Source of the DNA: Seiridium cupressi
Lineage: Eukaryota; Ascomycota; Sordariomycetes; Amphisphaeriales; Sporocadaceae
NCBI GenBank assembly: GCA_036674765.1
Contig: JARVKI010000007.1
Coordinates: 62,001-126,000 of the forward strand
Length of the DNA stretch: 64,000 nucleotides
Direction: 5' to 3'
In this document: positions 33,415 through 45,412 of the stretch, one piece after another
Layout: each line of letters opens with the position of its first letter
Position numbering within the stretch: the stretch's first letter is position 1
The notes under the pieces: generated by a model
What the model saw: the letters and a program-made list of their open reading frames with translations, nothing else
The model's database searches: none
What the model was told of the DNA's origin: nothing
Position numbers and translations under genes: made by a program

Positions 33415-35167
33415 GATGTGCTCTGGTTTCAAGGATTCCTCCGACAAACGTCAACAAGCGAGGATTCGAGCAGTCACCGATGCATGTCCCAGGAAGGAAG
33501 TGGAACATGGGAGGGTTTTGTTTATTGTTGAGGTGAATCGGATATGGGTACATGTAACAAGGCCATCGGGTTCCAGCGGTCCGTCGCAGAGCGGTTCTAG
33601 CTCCCGGACTGGCGTGATCATTGCGCCTGTCACCGCTGCCAGTAGTCAAGCAGGTCCCAAGACCGTCGAATCCTCTTCCGGCCATCCCGGCCGGCATTGG
33701 TAAGCACGTGCCGGGCTTCCCAGAGACACGTGGAAAAGGTGGTCAGCAACCCTCTGGCCCAAGGACTGTCCGCATTCTGCTCCTTGACTGATCCGGATGC
33801 ATTGTCGGCAGCACCTTGGATGTTCGAAAAACACAGATGATCTCCCGAATGAGGGGTGATGGCAGCTAGTTAGTGGATCATCAGGCCCAAATATGCAGGG
33901 ACCTGTCAAATTGGGAAACTGCCATCTGTGGGGTCTACATGTAATGCCAGGGGACCAATTTGCTTCTATTATTGCCGCTGCTCTTGCGCCTTCCACGAAT
34001 CGGTCGACTGCTGCACGGTTTATCCTTTGACAGAATCCATGGTTTCATTGCCATCCTGCAACGGTGAAAGGCGTTCTCGGGGCTATATTACAGGACGACT
34101 GAAAGATAGGCCTCATGTGTTGCTCCTGTCTCTGTCGATAGTGTAGCATCCGCCCATCTCTAGCGTTCTTCTAGCGCCTGTCAAGTGGGCCTCAGACGAA
34201 GTGCCTGTGATGATCCTAACTGCAAACACTACCGTGGAGCAACCACAGATTGCATCTTGTTGGTGGTTGAGAGGATACTAACCTTGATCACTCGAGTAGG
34301 GTATTGTCTGGCTTGCCATCTTTCTTGTCTATCTCTTGTCTATTTCACTCTAAGCCAGCAAGCGGTCTATGAACATCATGACACATTGCGACCATGGACA
34401 CAGGCGAGTTCACCCGTGGCGCAGGTGCTCAGGAAAGCAATGGGACAAAAGACGAGCTGGCCGTTGATACTGTGCATCAAGTCTCTAACATTGTTTAAGA
34501 GCGTGACTCGAGTGTGTACGCATTGTATGAGACTAAGCCGCTACGACGCTCCACAGGGTATATCGCTGGCATGGGAAAACTCACTCAGTCCCAACCATAA
34601 GATCAACATGTTTATTCCCATGGTATAAAGGAATCGAGTACCCAGGTTGTGAAATGATGACAGAAGAAAACTGGTTGATTTGTTGGCAACAAAACAGGGG
34701 TGCTTCTCCTGAGGCCATGGCCGTTCAGCCGTCATATTGGTTAATTCAACTTGAAATTGACTGGCAGAACACTGAAAACAAACCATGGAGATGATAATCG
34801 ATGCTTCAACAATCCGCATTTAACGACAGATTCCGATACGACAATACACCATTTCCGAATGCAACAAAATTCCCTCACTTTTATTATCCGAACTGATCTT
34901 CTATCATCCGTATTTGTTGTTGGCAGCGTTGTAAAGAGTCTGGTTGATTGGCAAAAGACTCCCATGTCTGAGGTTGCTGGGAAATGCCGATCGATCGCTA
35001 GCTGTCCACACATTGCCCTTCGTGTTGGTGCTCTGATCTGGGCGATACCTATCGCTACCATAGAAATCTAATAGCACGTAGACTTTGGCATCTACTTGAT
35101 TGTCTCGATACGCAGCTGGGCCCTCGACCCGTGACGTGATGATCCCAGAACTACCACCTGCGCGAGC
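33415..35167. other. gene-poor intergenic region
   Basis: 1.75 kb with several open frames of 70-147 codons on both strands (for example 34185-34628 plus). None has a domain, a plausible signal peptide or a splice model. I see no gene here. Confidence 0.45.
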
Positions 35168-36080
35168 TCACGAACCAAATAGGCTATATTTCGAGTACTC
35201 CACGAAGACGGTCTTTGCTGTTTTGTCCTTCAGGAAGCGAAGATAGTTGTTGCCGGCGCTGTCTAGTGCTAGGATATCAAGATTGATGATGTCTATTGAT
35301 ATTTTGTCGATATACGTCTGTGGAGAGGTGAACGTCTTGAAGTCGCTGGTGTACACATAGCGAACTCGGATGTTGGGAGACGTTCCCATATGTGGTATCA
35401 GAGCTAGAATACCGAGAAGTATGTGTTAGTCAGCTAATAACATTGGGTGGTTCGGGGACTGCGTACGAATTTTGGTACCCAATGCACCAAGTATTGACCT
35501 ATTTGATCATTGTTGGATTAGACTACGATGAAGTGGAGGCACATACCTACCGATGAAATCCAAAATTGCCTCATGCGCCCACCCCATACCTGCAGTAGCA
35601 TCCTCGACTATACAAGTCGCTCATTGCCCCAGTTCACTTAGTCCGTATTTTCTCAGAGGAAGATCCCCCGAGAGCCGGTCTGCTGCGCAGCGTCCCATGT
35701 CGTCTTGAACAATGTTAGTGTAATGCGACTCCGAAGATGTCAACGAGCGTACCTTGGCGTATGTTTAGATCTGTGCTGACAGGATACCATTTCCCACCAG
35801 CTTCAGTGCCGCCACCCTGCACTATACTCGGGCCACGGACGCCGCCTGTTCCCTTGGTCGGTTTGATAACGGCCTGACCTCCATCAAGAGCCTTTAACGA
35901 AACGGCATTATTCCCGTTGCTGAGGTAGAAATAGACATAAGGGTCAGCCCCCAGAAAAAATGCTCCGAGATAGCCAACAAGGCTCGAGTCCGCTCGCTTC
36001 TCGGCAAGGGCGCCTTCGATGCCTGTTTATCAATGAACGACAAGGGATTAAGCATCTCCAAGCCAACAGGAACCAGCATA
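35168..36080 (-). pseudogene. GH43-type arabinofuranosidase, decayed
   Basis: Remains of a secreted five-bladed beta-propeller glycoside hydrolase of family GH43 (alpha-L-arabinofuranosidase-like). Conserved pieces in order on the minus strand: GYLGAFFLGADPYVYFYLS near 35980-35920, GTGGVRGPSIVQGGG, KWYPVSTDLNI, TWDAAQQTGSRGIF near 35690, and a C-terminal block (VRYVYTSDFKTFTSPQTYID ... DILALDSAGNNYLRFLKDKTAKTVFVEYS) ending at 35168. The centre is broken. A TGA at 35655-35653 and a TAA at 35640-35638 replace codons of a W-E-N-T-D-x-VNWGNERLV stretch. The frame then shifts before VEDATAGMGW. The exact original start is uncertain. In its intact form such an enzyme would release arabinose from hemicellulose or pectin. 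Confidence 0.8.
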
Positions 36081-36760
36081 GAGGTTATGATCCATTGTCA
36101 TACCGGGGCCACACCCGGTTTTCACTACTTTGAAACGCCAAGGATTGTCCAGATCGGGTCGATCGGAGCCTCAAATCCCACAATGATGGCATAACCGCAA
36201 TTGAATTTAGTGGACCCTGAGATGATCGATTTGGGGTAAACGTGTGGTTGGCCGCTCCATATGAGTGGTGGAACTTCTGCGAAAAGGTTACAATTGGAGC
36301 CCTATATAGTACGAACCGTCCATATCTTCATAGTGAATGCTACATTGAAGCAATCGGGTGGAGGAGTGCTGGCGGCATCTGCTACGACCAACTAACAGAA
36401 GCTATTCCTTGCAAACGATGGACAGACATAAGTTGGTGTCGTATGATATCCCATAGTGGGCACGGAAAGACTAAAGAGAAGAAAAGGCTGCAAGTATAGT
36501 TACTTGCCCAGCGATTGTTTGTTACCAGACATTGTATAGTGTTGATGCTTGCTGAGGCATGATATCGTCTTGGCACTATGAGTGATGCTGCTTGGTGGAG
36601 AAATGGTGGACCGCCCCTGGCTCTGGTTACCCCTTATATCTCAGAGAACTAAACTTTGAAGCGTCTATAAATTGTTCGAATCAAGGTTTTCTGAAACTGA
36701 CACAAAACCATAATTCTTACTGCTTGACATTAGTGGCCAGACGCCAATCAACAGACGACC
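36081..36760. other. divergent intergenic region
   Basis: Between the dead GH43 gene (minus) and the LPMO-like gene (plus). No further coding sequence was recognised; presumed old promoter DNA. Confidence 0.5.
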
Positions 36761-37542
36761 ATGCTGAATGGACTTGTGAAGATCGCTGCTCTTGCGAGCC
36801 TGGCAACCGGAGTCTTGGGCCATGCGGTGATGCAGACGCCCCAACCTAGAGTCGTGAGTAGCGGCAACTGGGCCCAGGTGCTCCGATGGAAATGCTGAAT
36901 GATTTCGCAGACGGGTCCGAAGCAAGTGGAGCTATGTGGTTCTGCCGTCACCACTGCGTTGGAGAAAGGTCAGGCTGGAATAGCCTACCTCTTGAAATCT
37001 CGCGTTATTGACAAAAGTTCCTAGACATTACTGGCCCCATCGAAGACGCAGTAGCCAAGGACGACGGTACTTACGACTGCAATGCGTATCTCTGCCGCGG
37101 ATATCAATACGAGGACAACACTGGCAACGTCTACAATTACACTGTCGGCGAATTCGTATCCTTCCAAATTAATCTCGTCGCGGGCCACCATCCTGGCTGG
37201 TCTGTAAGTATAGTGCAGTCTCAACGCAGTACAACTTCTGACTCTCTACAGAATCTGTCCGCTGTGGACTTGGCGACGAACACCGTAATTGGAGATCCCT
37301 TGAAATCATTCGACGAGTGGCCCATCACAGGTTCAAACGATGACAGTATGTTATTTAAACTTCTCCATTTCTGATTGAAATGAAAACTGACCTGCTATAC
37401 AGTCGACTTCAACGCTACGATCCCTGACGGCCTTAGCGAGTCGTGTAGTGAAGCTGGACAATGCGTACTGCAATGGTACTGGTGGTCAGACAGCAACAGC
37501 CAGACATATGAGAGCTGTCTTGACTTCTACATTGTATCTTAG
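36761..37542 (+). CDS. small secreted LPMO-like / chitin-binding type-4-like protein
   Basis: Predicted 187 residues from five exons: 36761-36853, 36911-36968, 37025-37203, 37252-37345, 37403-37542. A signal peptide ends in GVLG directly before His21-Ala-Val-Met, so the mature protein starts with His as in copper LPMOs. A second candidate brace histidine is in VAGHHPGWSNLS. Four or more Cys pairs are visible (LCGSAV, YDCNAYLCRGYQYEDN, SCSEAGQCVLQWYWWSD, ESCLDFYIV). The pattern matches small fungal proteins annotated as chitin-binding type-4 or LPMO-like, close in style to AA11-type enzymes. It could oxidise chitin or another glycan outside the cell; activity is not shown. All introns are 49-57 nt and canonical, and the frame is intact. 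Confidence 0.75.
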
Positions 37543-39216
37543 TCATAATTGTCGGTGTTGCAGTGGCAGCTATCCGGTCTTGGTAGAAGTGGTTTTCGAA
37601 CTCATTCGTCTTCATCGATGTCCTAATACTCTTGACATTTGAAATTAGTTATTAAACACCGAAGACCAGTCCTTGTTACCGTGATTTAGTCCTAACTTTC
37701 TGAGATCGTGGAAAATGTCCATCAAATCAAGGATTCCAGGTGTGCCAAAGCGAGTTAAACTTACGGAAACACGCTATCACAATATCTAATAGCTCCTGGT
37801 GTCATAGAAACTAATAAAACCAATTATACATTATCACGCTTCCACCCTTGATACCTCTCAAATTACACGGTAGTATGGGTCTAGGATTTTGAGAGATATG
37901 CCCTTCAGCAGAGCTGAATATGTGACTGGGTATCGAACAATGACAGATAATTTCAAAACTTTGAGAATACTCTTTCCTTGACGAGAGAACATTTCGCACA
38001 ATCGTCTGTGCACGACTATAAATCTCACGTTAACGCCGAAACACTGGAGTCTGGAGTGAATAACTGATTTAGGTTAATGCCAAAACAGACTGCGACAACG
38101 CATGGTGCGGCTGCAATGGAAACATGGCCTGGATGAGGTAGCTTTATTGAAATGGAGCACGCGAGCGATTTCCTCATTAACCAGGCAATAGGCGAGCGAA
38201 GCTGGGCGGAAAGAGACGGATAAATCGTAGGAGGAAGAAGCCGCTAAAACCAAAGCCGCGAAAACCAAAGCCAGCTCGGCTGCATATGCCCGAATTGTTG
38301 GTTAGTTGACTGGTGATACTAACATGACAAACAGATCCCGTGCAGAGATGCGACAACTCCATAGGAAGGAGTGGTCGAAGCGGCCGCCGGACCCTGATTC
38401 CTATATTAGTTACGAGGGTTGATACCTACCTACCTAGGTACATACGGAAAGCGCTGCGCAGGGATTCTTTGCGGCACAGCAACGACCAAGCACCAGGGGC
38501 GTCTTGTAGGTGACTGATAGCGTTACGGAAATACATGGCAGCACCAAGAATAATCCTGCAACTATCGCAAGAATAGAGGCGCAGTCAGATTGCATAAATG
38601 AGTTCGGGACCGAAACCCTTTGAATTTGATTCCTGACCTGCCGTTGGTTCCCCAAGAGACAGAAACGGGGCAATACTGGTAATGATTTACAGGCATCGGC
38701 CGCTGCATGCGCCCTGTGAGATAAGCTAATCACTCTTTGATTCTGTTGCAAAGATACAGTAGCCCTAGAGACATTGTGTGCACGCCAAACACCATGGGAA
38801 TTCTATGGAAAATGCACAATCCTACGATTGAGGTTCTAGGACAAGTCCTCCATGATGGGCAATGGCCTATTTATGACAGCGACCGTTTCATCCATCTCCT
38901 GAGGGAATCTCAATTTTTACTGGTCACTTTAATCTTCTGGGGGCTCCGCCAGGGTCACCTGCATCGTAGCACGTCCTGCTCAGCCTTATCAGCCCACGCC
39001 ATGCCACGATGGAGTTCGATCCCTGTCTAAGAGTCTTACACTAGTGTAGTATGTGCTGGGAGGGGAATCCGTTGCCAACCATGGACACATGGAGGTATAC
39101 ATTATTCCCACCAGCCCTACCGTCCTATGCGACTCGGCATTCAATAAATAACAACCGCCGTCCTCTCGCGCCGCTCGTCAGCTTGTTGCGATTAGTTGCG
39201 ATCAACACGAGGACTC
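37543..39216. other. intergenic region
   Basis: 1.67 kb without a recognisable gene. A short near-repeat (gccgctaaaaccaaa/gccgcgaaaaccaaa) lies at about 38240-38270. An overlapping minus frame there gives only a low-complexity Gly/Phe stretch. Confidence 0.5.
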
Positions 39217-41493
39217 ATGATGAGCCCGGCATCACAACCACCACCGCCGGCTTACACGCCGGCGGGTTCTCAGCAAAACCCGCCAAAGAACGTGCTTCGG
39301 AAACATAAGTCCACATTTTACATCTCGGTTCTCTTCATAGCTCTACTGGTCATACCCTGGGTCCTCCTATGCATACTTGACACACGTCCGCTTGGAGGCA
39401 CGTCGGCGCCATGGACCGCAATCAATGGGACTATTGGGGAAGACACGACTCAAGCCTCGCAGAATTGGTATCGGGCTCTGCAGACCTTCAGCACTCTCGC
39501 CGCTGCCTTGACCGTTCCAGTTTTGTCTGTGGTTCTCAGTCATACTGCAGTGGTGCTCGTCCAGCGGCGAAACCCGAAGCAGCGTCTCAATGCTCTCGAA
39601 TTGCTTGCGCTTGCCGACGCACCATGGTCACGATTGTCCCTTGGGAATGGACACTCAAACTTCGTCATTGGCGCGCTTGCATTAATCCTCCTTGTTGTGT
39701 ATCCTGGATCATGTGTGCCCATGGGAAACATTTTCTGACGTGACGAAGGCATCCTTCAGCTCATTCTGCAAGCAGCATTGGTTGTTCCCGAACAAATTCA
39801 AGTTGCCACTTGGCTCGATGTGCCCGAGGCCGATCACCCCACGGGCGCCAGTGGTGACCGGAGATTTGAAAATATTGGCTATGATCCAAACCCGTCCGCC
39901 CTAGGTGTGGTTCCACTCAATATGGTTGCAAATCAGGTGGCAGCTAGGATGGCCGCTAACTCAGAGGAGGGATATCAGCCAAATTTGTGGCTGGATCCTG
40001 CTGCCTCGAATTCCGATCAGATAAAATGGTACGAATCCTATTATTACAACTCGCTGTCCCAGTATATTGAGGGACCCATTGACGATTACTATAAGTTCTT
40101 CACTTCGGTTTTTCCGGTGAATACCAATACTGGCGTGCTTCGATATCATGCCACACGGTTGAACTCATCCATCAGTTGCGAGCCAATCGACCTGCCAGAA
40201 TTTCCCGGAAGCTGCCCTGGCTCTCGCCCGTTCTTCGGAGACACGACTTTACAAGACAATGGGACGGATGCCATACAACTCCGTTGGTGTGTCCCAGGCG
40301 ACTATTCCTCTTCTCCATGGACGACAAGTCGTAGCCGCCAGGACATATCTGAAGAACTTTTCGTTTATTCTCGTGTTATCAAGAACAGAACATCCGACGG
40401 GCATTATTATGGTGACTCATTTGCGGTCCACTGCTCTGCCAGCACCACGAGGGGACTATTCGAACTGCCAAATATCCATAACAAGTATCAGCCTGGTCCT
40501 TTGCTTGATAAGTGGCCGGAACCAGCCGAGATTTACGCCAACTACAACGACAGAGCAGGCTCCCGCGACACGGCCCCTCTGGAAAAGTGAGTACTTGTTC
40601 AGTAATCTCATTATGGCTACATGTTTCTAATGTTTTACAGCGATACTCAAGACGAAAGTTACATCACATGGAACTATTGGAGTGCTGATCCTTACAGCAC
40701 AAGTTCCCAACTGACACCAGGCCCACTGGCTGTTTCAGTGATATCTATGCTTGGTAACACTAGTTGGTTTCATACTATTCAAAACAATACCGTCCTATCA
40801 GACGACACTGCAGCACAAACAGCACTCCTCGACATATGCAGTCATGGGACACCATTTATGAATTGGGAATATTCGTCTGGTTCAGACGCACCATTCGATA
40901 GTCTTCGCGGCACATGTTCCGATATCAACTGGTACCTGCAGAACGGGCGTAGCTATCCAGCTGCGGAAACGTTGGTCGTGATGGCTTCCGAGTGGTTCAG
41001 AGCCTTCAACGATACTTCGAGCGTGAACGGTACCCTGTCTGCTGCCATGTTCTTGGCGAACGAGGCGACTTTGACGCGAGCTGTTTCCACTGACTATTAC
41101 GGTGGACGCAAGATACGCTATGCTATTGGCACAAGCGTCACGAAGCCGGGCATCTTGCTGCCGGCGGAAATTGTAATATCGGTACTGCTCGGCGTGGAGG
41201 TAGTCGTGATACTTGGCTTACTGATGGTCATATATCGCCTACCCACTTTCGTAACGCGCATCGACTCCATCACTATCGCTATCATCGGAGCACAGCTTTT
41301 CTCGTCCGGGCTATCGGTGCCGCGTTTAGGACTCACGGATAGGAAGGTACTCGAAAGACTTAAGGACCATGATGGGCTCATTGGTGTTAACGGAGGTCAT
41401 CATCCCGCACATGAGGATGGGCAGGAGGAACGCGTACACGACCCCTCGACTTCAGTCAATGAAATTGAGCTCTCGGAACTACATGCAGATTAG
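39217..41493 (+). CDS. large glycosylated multi-pass membrane protein, unrecognised
   Basis: I do not recognise the family. Exons 39217-39693 (or 39696), 39760-40586 and 40641-41493 give about 718 residues. A Pro-rich cytoplasmic N-terminus (SPASQPPPPAYTPAG) precedes a helix (FYISVLFIALLVIPWVLLCI). Two further helices lie at about residues 95-120 and 145-170. A large domain of roughly 450 residues follows, with at least seven N-glycosylation sequons (for example NSSIS, NGTDA, NRTS, NTSW, NNTV) and many aromatic residues, so it is probably extracellular. A last helix (IVISVLLGVEVVVILGLLMVIY) leads to a short acidic cytoplasmic tail. The topology suggests a surface or cell-wall-facing protein. 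The first donor is weak (GTTGTG or GTGTAT), so the exon 1 end is uncertain by one codon. Confidence 0.75.
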
Positions 41494-41869
41494 AGGTCCC
41501 CAAATGCGCATCTATTTGATATCCCTGTGGGGGGTTTGATACTGGGCGGCAGGGGTGCTGTCATGCAAAGATCGACGCAGCAAAAAACTGCAACAAACAC
41601 ACGACATGCATGAGCTTGTCAGCTAAAGCACGTCCATCTAAAACGCTATAAACTCTCACAGAAATTATATCGAGCCTACCAATCAATCAAAATTCTACCT
41701 GTCGAATTCTCTTTCCCTCTAACACTTTATTTGCCTAACCGCTCTGAGAACGTTGATATTTGGTTTCCTCCTGTATGATGAACAAAGTCGAAGATATACT
41801 AATTCTTCCTAATCCAAAAGGAATCCCAAGGCTAGTTCTCCCTAGTTACTAATTAGTATCAATAATTGA
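41494..41869. other. convergent 3' flanks
   Basis: The orphan membrane-protein gene (plus) and the alpha/beta hydrolase (minus) converge here. AT-rich, no feature recognised. Confidence 0.5.
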
Positions 41870-42762
41870 CTAAATATTAGATCGGCCTGTCGCCGCCTTG
41901 AGTACGACCTCAGCGACTGCGTCGGGCCGGCTTAGTTGCGCCATAGGGCCTGCCTCCAGTCGGACTATCTCACTCCCTGCTAGCTCGGCCATCATTTGCT
42001 GTACGTGAACCGGCAGCAACCTATCGAGCTCGCAGAGTATGTAGATGCTCGGAACGTCCTTCCACCCGCCATAAAGTGCGGCGACCTTCCAATTATCCAA
42101 TGTTGGGTGCACTTCCAAATTATTCTGCCTAGAAGATGCAAACTTGTCAGATAAGAAAGATGAAGAAAAGTTGGAGTAACCTATCGAGACACTAAGGAGT
42201 ATATTTATATCAAAGCACGAGAGTAACATACCAGCCTTCCGCTTCCTTAGGCGATAAGTCATGGAACAAGCTGTTTTGAGAGTCGACACATACCGCAGAC
42301 CCATCATCCTCAACAAGTGTTAGCAACTTATGCCCCTGTTTACCGTTCTGCCTCATCCTATCCTACCTGTTCCTTGATGAAAGGTCCATCAAACCGGTCG
42401 CTTCCTTCCGGTGCAATCCCAGCAGCTATGAAGATAATCTTGCGGACACCGCCAAGCTTGTCTTCGTACTCTCTCGCAGGCGCGGTTAAGCCCTTCAAGG
42501 CACCGCTGCCAATGAAGCCTCCAGCCGAATGCATGATCGCAATGACACCATCTGCGCCAGCTTCTTCCACTACCTTCTCGAGATCCGCATGAATTCCCTC
42601 AATGTCGTCACTCATTGTCGGGTTTCCTGGTGCTCTCGTGCCGGTACTCTTCAGGGACGTCGCGAAAGATTTGAGACCGTGAGCATGGAGAATGTCTCGT
42701 AGATGCTCGAAAGCGGCCGGTCCCTCCCAGAGCTCTGGCACGATGAACACTCTCGGCGCCAT
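41870..42762 (-). CDS. alpha/beta hydrolase, salicylate-esterase-like group
   Basis: Predicted 243 residues from exons 42762-42367, 42308-42232 and 42128-41870. It is a compact alpha/beta hydrolase of the fungal AB-hydrolase group related to plant methylesterases. The N-terminus reads VFIVPELWEGPAAFEHLRDILHAHG. The nucleophile elbow is AIMHSAGGFIGSGAL (Ser after His). The acid region is SIYILCELDRLLPVHVQQMM. The position of the expected C-terminal catalytic His reads GPMAQLSRPDAV, where relatives usually have G-H-x-P-x-L-S. The catalytic His therefore seems replaced by Gln, which may impair hydrolysis. Members often sit near oxidoreductases and regulators in accessory loci, as here, but no core biosynthetic gene is present. 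No signal peptide; cytosolic. Confidence 0.8.
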
Positions 42763-43582
42763 AGCAGCGTTGCGATAACGATGTTTCGAAGTGAATGAGT
42801 CTGCAACTCCCAGGTTTCCTACTTGATGAGCCCAACGATGATGGAAGATTCAAAGAAGCAGTAGGATTCACAACGAAGTTTGTCCTTGCTAGAGCTGATT
42901 GAGCTCACGACTAGTTCAGCCAAAGCGCAAACTACCGGCCGCAAACGCCGCTCATTCGAAGTGCAACATTTTGACTTAAAACTAAAGGATTATCTAGCCC
43001 ATCAACCCTCTGAAATCAACTCGCGTATACTGGTGACTTGGTTGATGATAGTCGGGGACCTGCAACATCTGTTCATCGGTGGCAATGATGTGTTTGGGAC
43101 CTTGTGAGGTCCTTTCTAGTCATAATAACATTGCTGTGGTGTCTCATCGAGCAGCCAGGGAAAGGTGTACATAACTTCTTAGTCGGGCATGTATGGCTTG
43201 TTGTAACGTCATGGCCAGAGGAGTCAACCGGCTCGATACACTGCCTTTGTCATAATTTGAGGAATCCTCAGTTGACCAAGTAACAGCACCGGCGACGCCT
43301 ATTCCCTAATATTGAAGGAAATGGAGAAGCTGAGCATCTGATCCGCATATAAGCTTTGGGAGTAAGGTTAGGGAGACATGATTGCAGGCTATTACCCGCT
43401 AATGTATGCTGACGGGTCTTGACTCGACCCGGCAAATTCCGCTATAGTATGTCAAATATAGGCATAGTGCGGGTCGACAGGGGCGTCAGCAATCTGCATA
43501 TTTAGCTCTTTTTTGGCCCCAACTGGATCGAAAGTGAATCCGACATCTCATTCTGCATTTTCCACTCCTGTCTTTCGGGATT
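42763..43582. other. divergent intergenic region
   Basis: Shared upstream DNA of the alpha/beta hydrolase (minus) and the bZIP gene (plus). No gene or clear core-promoter element is seen. Confidence 0.5.
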
Positions 43583-44554
43583 ATGGAGGAGTCGCAGCAG
43601 CATGCCCTTGATACCACTGAAGTATGGGACCGTAAAGACCTCTGGGCTGGGGTATCCAGCGCAGCCGAAAGGCGAAAACGGCAAAACCGAATCAACCAAA
43701 GGGCACGTCGTCAGTTTGACCTACAGGCTTCCTCTGCCAGTAAGTAGTGACTGACCTGAACCGTAGGAAAGAGGAACCACATTCAACATTGTGCTTCCCT
43801 CATGTCAAATCAGAACCCTGGGCCACGATTAAAGCACGACCAGAGCACATTATTTAGATGTGATAATGTGGGGGGGATCTCAAGTCGGGTCGAACAGCTC
43901 ACCGATGGTACCTTTGATGATGGACTTTGTGGCTGGATCTCGTCTCTGAAATGTCGAGACCGTCGAGAGGCCGACAAGTTCAAGCGGTCGATTTTCATTG
44001 ATTATAGTATCATTTTACCGGCCCCGAGCGACCTGCCCAGTCTTGCGCGCTTGAACGTGCTCTACGCATTCGCTGGGAACGCCCGGTCGCTGTCTATCCC
44101 GTTTCGAGATCTGGAGCGGGATGATTGCGTATCCCCGTTTAACTTGAACGGCCCCTGCCTCCCACATACTTCTGATCTTGCTCTGTCGGCGCCGGGGAAT
44201 CTCCACCCTACGGCGCTTCAAAGAACCATGGTACACCATCCCTGGGTCGATATTTTCCCAATTTCTGGTATAAGAGATAACATACTTCGAGGACTGGCTG
44301 CCCAACTTTTCGATGAAATTGAGTTGTGCATCGCGCTTTACACCACTCCTAACAACATATCCACGCCCTCACCCATTGTAGTATGGGGCGATCCTAGTGA
44401 TCCTGAAAACTGGGAATTTAGCCTCGAGTTCTTAGGCAAATGGGGTTTTCTATTCAACGGGTGTCAAGATATATTGGACGCAACGAATCGTTGGCGGGAG
44501 AGAAGAGGACAAAGAAGGATTCCCCTTTTCTGCAACAGTCAGACCGTTTGCTAA
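43583..44554 (+). CDS. bZIP transcription factor with DUF3425 domain, 27-nt intron
   Basis: Predicted 314 residues if 43740-43766 is removed. Exon 1 (43583-43739) encodes a basic region (AAERRKRQNRINQRARRQF) of the fungal bZIP-like group that pairs with a C-terminal DUF3425 domain. Exon 2 (43767-44554) holds DUF3425: LPSLARLNVLYAFAGNARSL, LHPTALQRTMVHHPWVDIFP, IRDNILRGL and PENWEFSLEFLGKWGFLFNGC, ending soon after RWRERRGQRRIPL. No long leucine zipper is present, as is common in this group. Between the exons are 27 nt that start GTAAGT, contain CTGAC and end TAG. They keep the frame but include three stops if unspliced. That is far below the usual fungal intron length, so the gene either uses an ultra-short intron or is split by nonsense codons. 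A local regulator role is inference. Confidence 0.78.
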
Positions 44555-45412
44555 GTCGCTGATACCTAAGACGTGGACGCCCACTGTAATATCACCAGGA
44601 TTTCGATAGCATATGCAATGCTCCTTAGAGACGTCGACCATGTCGGGCTTCTACTGTGCTCTATAGTTTCGGGTGGTCATTCTCGTAACAGGTGAACTTT
44701 CCAATCCTCGCCGTGCAGATCTCAGTAGAGCGGGAGTGACCATGTTTACCGGTACGATTGCATCGATGTGGAGCGCAGTCATTTTGCCCCTTACTCTGCT
44801 GCTGTACGTGCATGAATTCGAGATGGAGTTGAACGAAAGGTCTATATGCCCCATAAACCACAAGCGTGGCAGGGGTGTCAGCAGAATGCATACGACTGGC
44901 TGCGGACCTCGACTCCACATCTGCAGAAGCAGTGATGCTAACAGCGGTCCACGATTTGTCACTTAGGTCACAGCGAATCAGATATGCTACATACGTGTTC
45001 ATCTGGAATTACAAGCCGTCCGCCTGCCGCGTGAGTAACCAGCATACTAGAAAAAGGAAACCGGCCTGGTTCTTTACCCTGTCCCATCCCGTGGACAACG
45101 CAGCTGGGCCCATGCGCGGCAGACCGTAGCTAGTAGTGGCCCGAAAGACGGAATCAAGGGCCAGTCACGGCTGTCGTTCAACGAGTCTTCACTCTTGGTT
45201 TCGCTTCGAAAGGACCACGACCCCGAAATTCAAGATGAAATTACACCGTGGTTGAAATCCCTGTCATAATAAAGACTATGAGCTGTGGAAACGAGTGCCC
45301 AAGTGGATATAAAGGGCAGAGAATAGACTGTAGAATATTTCACTTCACGTTGCGATCCAACCATTTGGTTCTCGACAAAGCACACGCACCTTGCGATTGA
45401 CCACATCAAAAC
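44555..45412. other. intergenic region
   Basis: Between the bZIP gene and the ADH6/7-type gene. Overlapping frames on both strands at 44650-45000 have no domain. A TATA box lies near the right end. Confidence 0.5.
45308..45314 (+). promoter_or_regulatory. TATA box
   Basis: TATAAAG, 99 nt before the ADH6/7-type start codon, in a G/A-rich context. Confidence 0.5.

Noticed and set aside
34185..34628. 147-codon Cys-rich frame considered as a secreted small protein
   Set aside because: No signal peptide, irregular composition and no match to any family I know.
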